Origin: JADKFD01 sp050250665
Lineage (GTDB): Bacteria > Pseudomonadota > Gammaproteobacteria > Xanthomonadales > SZUA-5
DNA length: 15,637 bases
Assembly (NCBI GenBank): GCA_050250665.1
Contig: JBFWOF010000087.1
Span: 1 to 15,637 of the forward strand
Direction of reading: 5' to 3'
Shown: positions 13,367-15,637 of the stretch, in pieces
Layout: each line of letters begins with the position of its first letter
How positions within the stretch are numbered: position 1 is the first letter of the stretch
Made by a program: the position numbers and the translations under genes
The notes under the pieces: generated by a model
What the model was told of the DNA's origin: nothing
Database searches by the model: none
Seen by the model: only the letters and a program-made list of their open reading frames with translations

Positions 13367-14566
13367 ATGGCTCGATCTGGCAAGCTGACACAGGCCGCTG
13401 TCAACAGCGCCAAACCTCGGGACAAGGTCTATCGGATCGCCGATGGACGCGGTCTTTGCCTGGAAGTCCAACCCACCGCCGCGCGCTATTGGCGTTTCCG
13501 CTACCGACATGGCGGCAAGGCGCGCATGGCTGCATTGGGTGTGTATCCCGAGGTGTCGCTTGCCGAAGCCCGCGTACGCTGCCTGGAGGCGCGCAAGCTG
13601 CTGTCAGCGGGCAGCGATCCCGTCCAAGCCAAGCGCACCGAGAAGGCGCGGCTTGCCGTATCAGTTGCCAACACCTTCGAAGCCGTAGCGCGCGAGTGGC
13701 TGGCGAAAGAAACCGGCACGCTGGCTACCGTCACGCTGACCAAGGCGCGCTGGATGCTGGAGGCATTTGCCTTTCCACGGATCGGCGCGCGCCCGGTGTC
13801 TGAACTGCAGCCCCCGGAATTGCTGGACGTACTACGGCGGGTGGAATCCGCAGGCAAGATTGAAACCGCGCATCGATTGCGCTCGCGCTGCTCGCAGGTA
13901 TTTCGCTATGCCATCGCCACGCATCGCGCCTTGTCGGATCCCACCCGCGACCTGGCCGGTGCGCTCAAGACCAAGAAGGCGAAGCACCGTGCCGCACTGA
14001 CCGATCCACGACGTATCGGCGAGTTGATGCGCGCCATCAATGCCTTCGACGGCCAATACGTCACCAAGGCCGCATTGCGCCTGGCGCCGCTGGTGTTTGT
14101 GCGCCCAGGTGAACTACGTGGCGCGCAGTGGGACGAAATCGACCTCGACGCTGGGGAGTGGCGAATCCCCGCAGAGCGCATGAAGATGCGCGCACCGCAT
14201 ATCGTGCCGCTGTCGACGCAGGCCGTCACCGTTCTTCGCGAGCTGCAAGCGCTCACCGGGCGCAGCAAGCTGGTGTTCCAGTCACCCAGCGTCCCACGCA
14301 AGCCGATCAGCGAAAACACGCTGAACTACGCCCTGCGGCGCATGGGGTTCACCGCTGACGAGATAACGTCACACGGTTTCCGCGGCATGGCATCGACCTT
14401 GCTGCACGAGAAAGGCTGGGCGTCGAACCTGATCGAACGCCAGCTTGCGCACTCCGACCGCAACAGCGTGCGGGCAGCCTACAACCATGCTGAGTATCTC
14501 GACGAACGTAAGCGGATGATGCAGGCTTGGGGGGATTTGCTAGACGAGCTCCGGTCAAGCAAGTAG
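13367..14566 (+). CDS. P4-type tyrosine integrase
   Basis: This is a site-specific recombinase of 399 residues that would integrate and excise the genomic island to its right. The N-terminal arm-binding DUF4102 domain covers about 1-90 (LTQAAVNSAKP, DGRGLCLEV, YWRFRYRHGGKARMAALGVYPEVSLAEAR). A core-binding domain lies at about 100-190 and the catalytic domain follows. Catalytic residues are visible: Arg251 (RPGELRGAQW), probably Lys273, His336 and Arg339 (HGFRG), His362 and Tyr372 (AAYNHAEY). The frame is open upstream, but ATG 13367 begins the family N-terminus. All residues are intact, so it may be active. Its place right after tRNA-Leu supports use of that tRNA as target. Confidence 0.93.
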   Translation: MARSGKLTQAAVNSAKPRDKVYRIADGRGLCLEVQPTAARYWRFRYRHGGKARMAALGVYPEVSLAEARVRCLEARKLLSAGSDPVQAKRTEKARLAVSVANTFEAVAREWLAKETGTLATVTLTKARWMLEAFAFPRIGARPVSELQPPELLDVLRRVESAGKIETAHRLRSRCSQVFRYAIATHRALSDPTRDLAGALKTKKAKHRAALTDPRRIGELMRAINAFDGQYVTKAALRLAPLVFVRPGELRGAQWDEIDLDAGEWRIPAERMKMRAPHIVPLSTQAVTVLRELQALTGRSKLVFQSPSVPRKPISENTLNYALRRMGFTADEITSHGFRGMASTLLHEKGWASNLIERQLAHSDRNSVRAAYNHAEYLDERKRMMQAWGDLLDELRSSK

Positions 14567-14615
14567 CCCGCCGCTAGTCGTCTCCATTCACGATCAAGAC
14601 CATGAGGAACCGAGG

Positions 14616-15374
14616 TTGGCCAAAACTAATCCGGATGGATTCGGGGATCCGACTGAGCGCAGCCCGCTTGCTGAACGACCGCCGATTCTATGGCGGGCGG
14701 TCAGGCAGATTGACGCCGCAATTCAGGACGCGTTGACCGAACTACTCGAAGTTCCATGCATTCAAGAATCCGCCACTCTGCGCGAACGGCTTCGCCAGTT
14801 TGCGTTGACGGAATTCCAAGCAGAAAACGAATCTCCTGACGCTTGGTACGAGTGCGCGACGGAGTGCACCGAATTCTACTTCGATACGCAGCCTCTGAGG
14901 TCATTGTGGGAGGTGCCGCGGATCGCCACAGACGCGATTCGTTACTTGGCGATCAGCGCCAGACGCTGTCGGAACGGCCACCAGTTCAACGCAGCCATAG
15001 CCTACGCCGACGCTCGTTACGAGATTGGTCGGATCAGGGGATCTTCGGACTTTGCGGCAGTACACGCAGACGACCTTGATAGAGAAAAGGTTCGGGATCG
15101 TGTTCTCAGCAGCGCTCAACGGAAGCGAGCGAAAAAGGGCTGGGAAAACAACGAGCTGTACCAGAGCCAGAAACAACAAGCGAAGTCCATCTATGACGAT
15201 TGGCAAAACGGAATACTCCAGTTTCGCTCGCTTCAATCTTGGGGAATGTACGTTCTAGCTCATGTTCCCGGAATCAATGACTTAAAAACGGTACTGGACT
15301 GGGAGCGATACAAATGGCGAGCGAAACCTTTACCCAAGCCTAAGAAAAAGAAGCCCAAGAAGAGAAACGTCTAG
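14616..15374 (+). CDS. hypothetical cargo protein with a lysine-rich tail
   Basis: I do not recognise this 252-residue protein. It starts with TTG, preceded by GAGG eight bases upstream; there is no in-frame ATG nearby. It is mixed charged and helical with no signal peptide, no membrane segment and no obvious catalytic motif. Noticeable segments are WYECATECTEFYFDTQPLRSLW, a basic helix RVLSSAQRKRAKKGW and a C-terminal stretch of about 16 residues that is nearly all Lys/Pro/Arg. The tail could contact nucleic acid or be an accessory interaction tail. GC content is visibly lower than in the core genes, as expected for acquired DNA. It is the first gene after the integrase and so the first cargo gene of the island. 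Confidence 0.7.
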   Translation: MAKTNPDGFGDPTERSPLAERPPILWRAVRQIDAAIQDALTELLEVPCIQESATLRERLRQFALTEFQAENESPDAWYECATECTEFYFDTQPLRSLWEVPRIATDAIRYLAISARRCRNGHQFNAAIAYADARYEIGRIRGSSDFAAVHADDLDREKVRDRVLSSAQRKRAKKGWENNELYQSQKQQAKSIYDDWQNGILQFRSLQSWGMYVLAHVPGINDLKTVLDWERYKWRAKPLPKPKKKKPKKRNV

Positions 15375-15477
15375 GCTTGGTGTCTGCCGGCATACGGTAG
15401 GTTCTGCCGGCACTTGGGAAGAAACGAATTTCATTAGCAGTCAAGCTTGTTCGCACACCAACCAGGAGTGCCAAGCG

Positions 15478-15540
15478 ATGACTAGCGATACGCCGCGACT
15501 TGTTCGCAAACTGCGTATTTCGCCCCATCGTGACCGGTGA
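15478..15540 (+). pseudogene. possible 5' remnant of a gene cut by the repeat array
   Basis: An ATG at 15478 has a good AGGAG 9 bases upstream (15464-15468) and opens a frame reading MTSDTPRLVRKLRIS. The frame ends at a TGA inside the first 23-bp repeat, giving 20 residues. Good initiation signals on such a short frame fit a gene whose remainder was displaced by insertion at about 15529. It could also be a real small ORF or chance. Confidence 0.35.
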
Positions 15541-15637
15541 TTTCGCTAAGGCGTGACCGGTCGTTTCGCTAAGGTGTGACCGCCAATTTCGGTAACTCGT
15601 GACCGATTTCCGGGCGTTTCCGAAATCATCGGTCACG
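15529..15637. mobile_element. 23-bp direct-repeat array, probable transposon end (IS21-like)
   Basis: Four copies of a repeat of the form cgtgaccggtgatttcgcta lie at 15529, 15552, 15575 and 15598, each exactly 23 bp apart and increasingly diverged. A facing inverted copy, gaaatcatcggtcacg, is at 15622-15637 at the window edge. Multiple direct repeats starting with TG(T)GA at one end are typical of IS21-family termini, where the transposase IstA binds them. Tn7-like ends also carry 22-bp multi-site arrays. No transposase is in view, so the family is unproven; iterons of a replicon are the other option. Confidence 0.5.

Noticed and set aside
14602..14615. ATG at 14602 as the start of the cargo gene
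   Set aside because: It is not in the reading frame of the 252-residue protein; the TTG at 14616 is the usable start with GAGG upstream.
15340..15636. 98-residue minus-strand open frame at the right edge
   Set aside because: Its N-terminal part is made from the 23-bp repeat array and it overlaps the end of the cargo gene; no domain is visible.

Overview
The window looks like a chromosomal segment of a GC-rich gammaproteobacterium, most likely in the Lysobacterales/Xanthomonadales. The reasons are high GC, a gatCAB operon of gammaproteobacterial type, and many short palindromic intergenic repeats of the 'gtaggagcgacc…' and 'gtagccc…' kinds common in that order. The lineage is an inference; the window holds no rRNA or other decisive marker.

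Layout. Positions 1-410 are a gene-free leader. The gatC-gatA-gatB operon (411-3594, +) encodes the tRNA-dependent amidotransferase; each junction is an ATGA overlap. A 560-bp gene-free stretch with short repeats follows. On the minus strand come a DUF952 protein and an overlapping flavin-containing monooxygenase (6016-4156). A near-perfect 76-bp palindromic repeat lies between this pair and a divergent class I SAM-dependent methyltransferase (6192-6998, +). The methyltransferase 3' end runs into a tandem array of two-hairpin repeats (6945-7374), one of which has been split by a 134-bp MITE-like element. Three minus-strand genes follow: a DUF1801 protein, then a winged-helix regulator translationally coupled to an M50 membrane metallopeptidase (9854-7380). 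A plus-strand DNA-repair pair comes next: a ligase-associated beta-CASP exonuclease and an ATP-dependent DNA ligase (9946-12968), coupled by a TGATG junction.

The right end is accessory DNA. A tRNA-Leu(CAA) gene at 13092-13178 is followed by its terminator, a P4-type tyrosine integrase (13367-14566) and an unrecognised, lower-GC cargo gene (14616-15374). After these come a short ORF that looks cut off (15478-15540) and an array of 23-bp direct repeats with a facing inverted copy at the window edge. That array resembles the end of an IS21-like or other multi-site transposon.

The most notable observation is that the two-hairpin repeat family found between genes at 6945-7374 is also present inside the DNA ligase ORF (about 11988-12374). 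There the spacings are 132, 123, 126 and 123 bp, all multiples of three, and the array encodes an insert of about 129 residues between adenylation-domain motifs IIIa and IV. The intergenic copies are spaced 118 and 117 bp apart, which would not keep a frame. This parallels the protein-coding palindromic elements of Rickettsia and suggests a repeat family that has been domesticated, or at least tolerated, as translated sequence in a DNA-repair enzyme.
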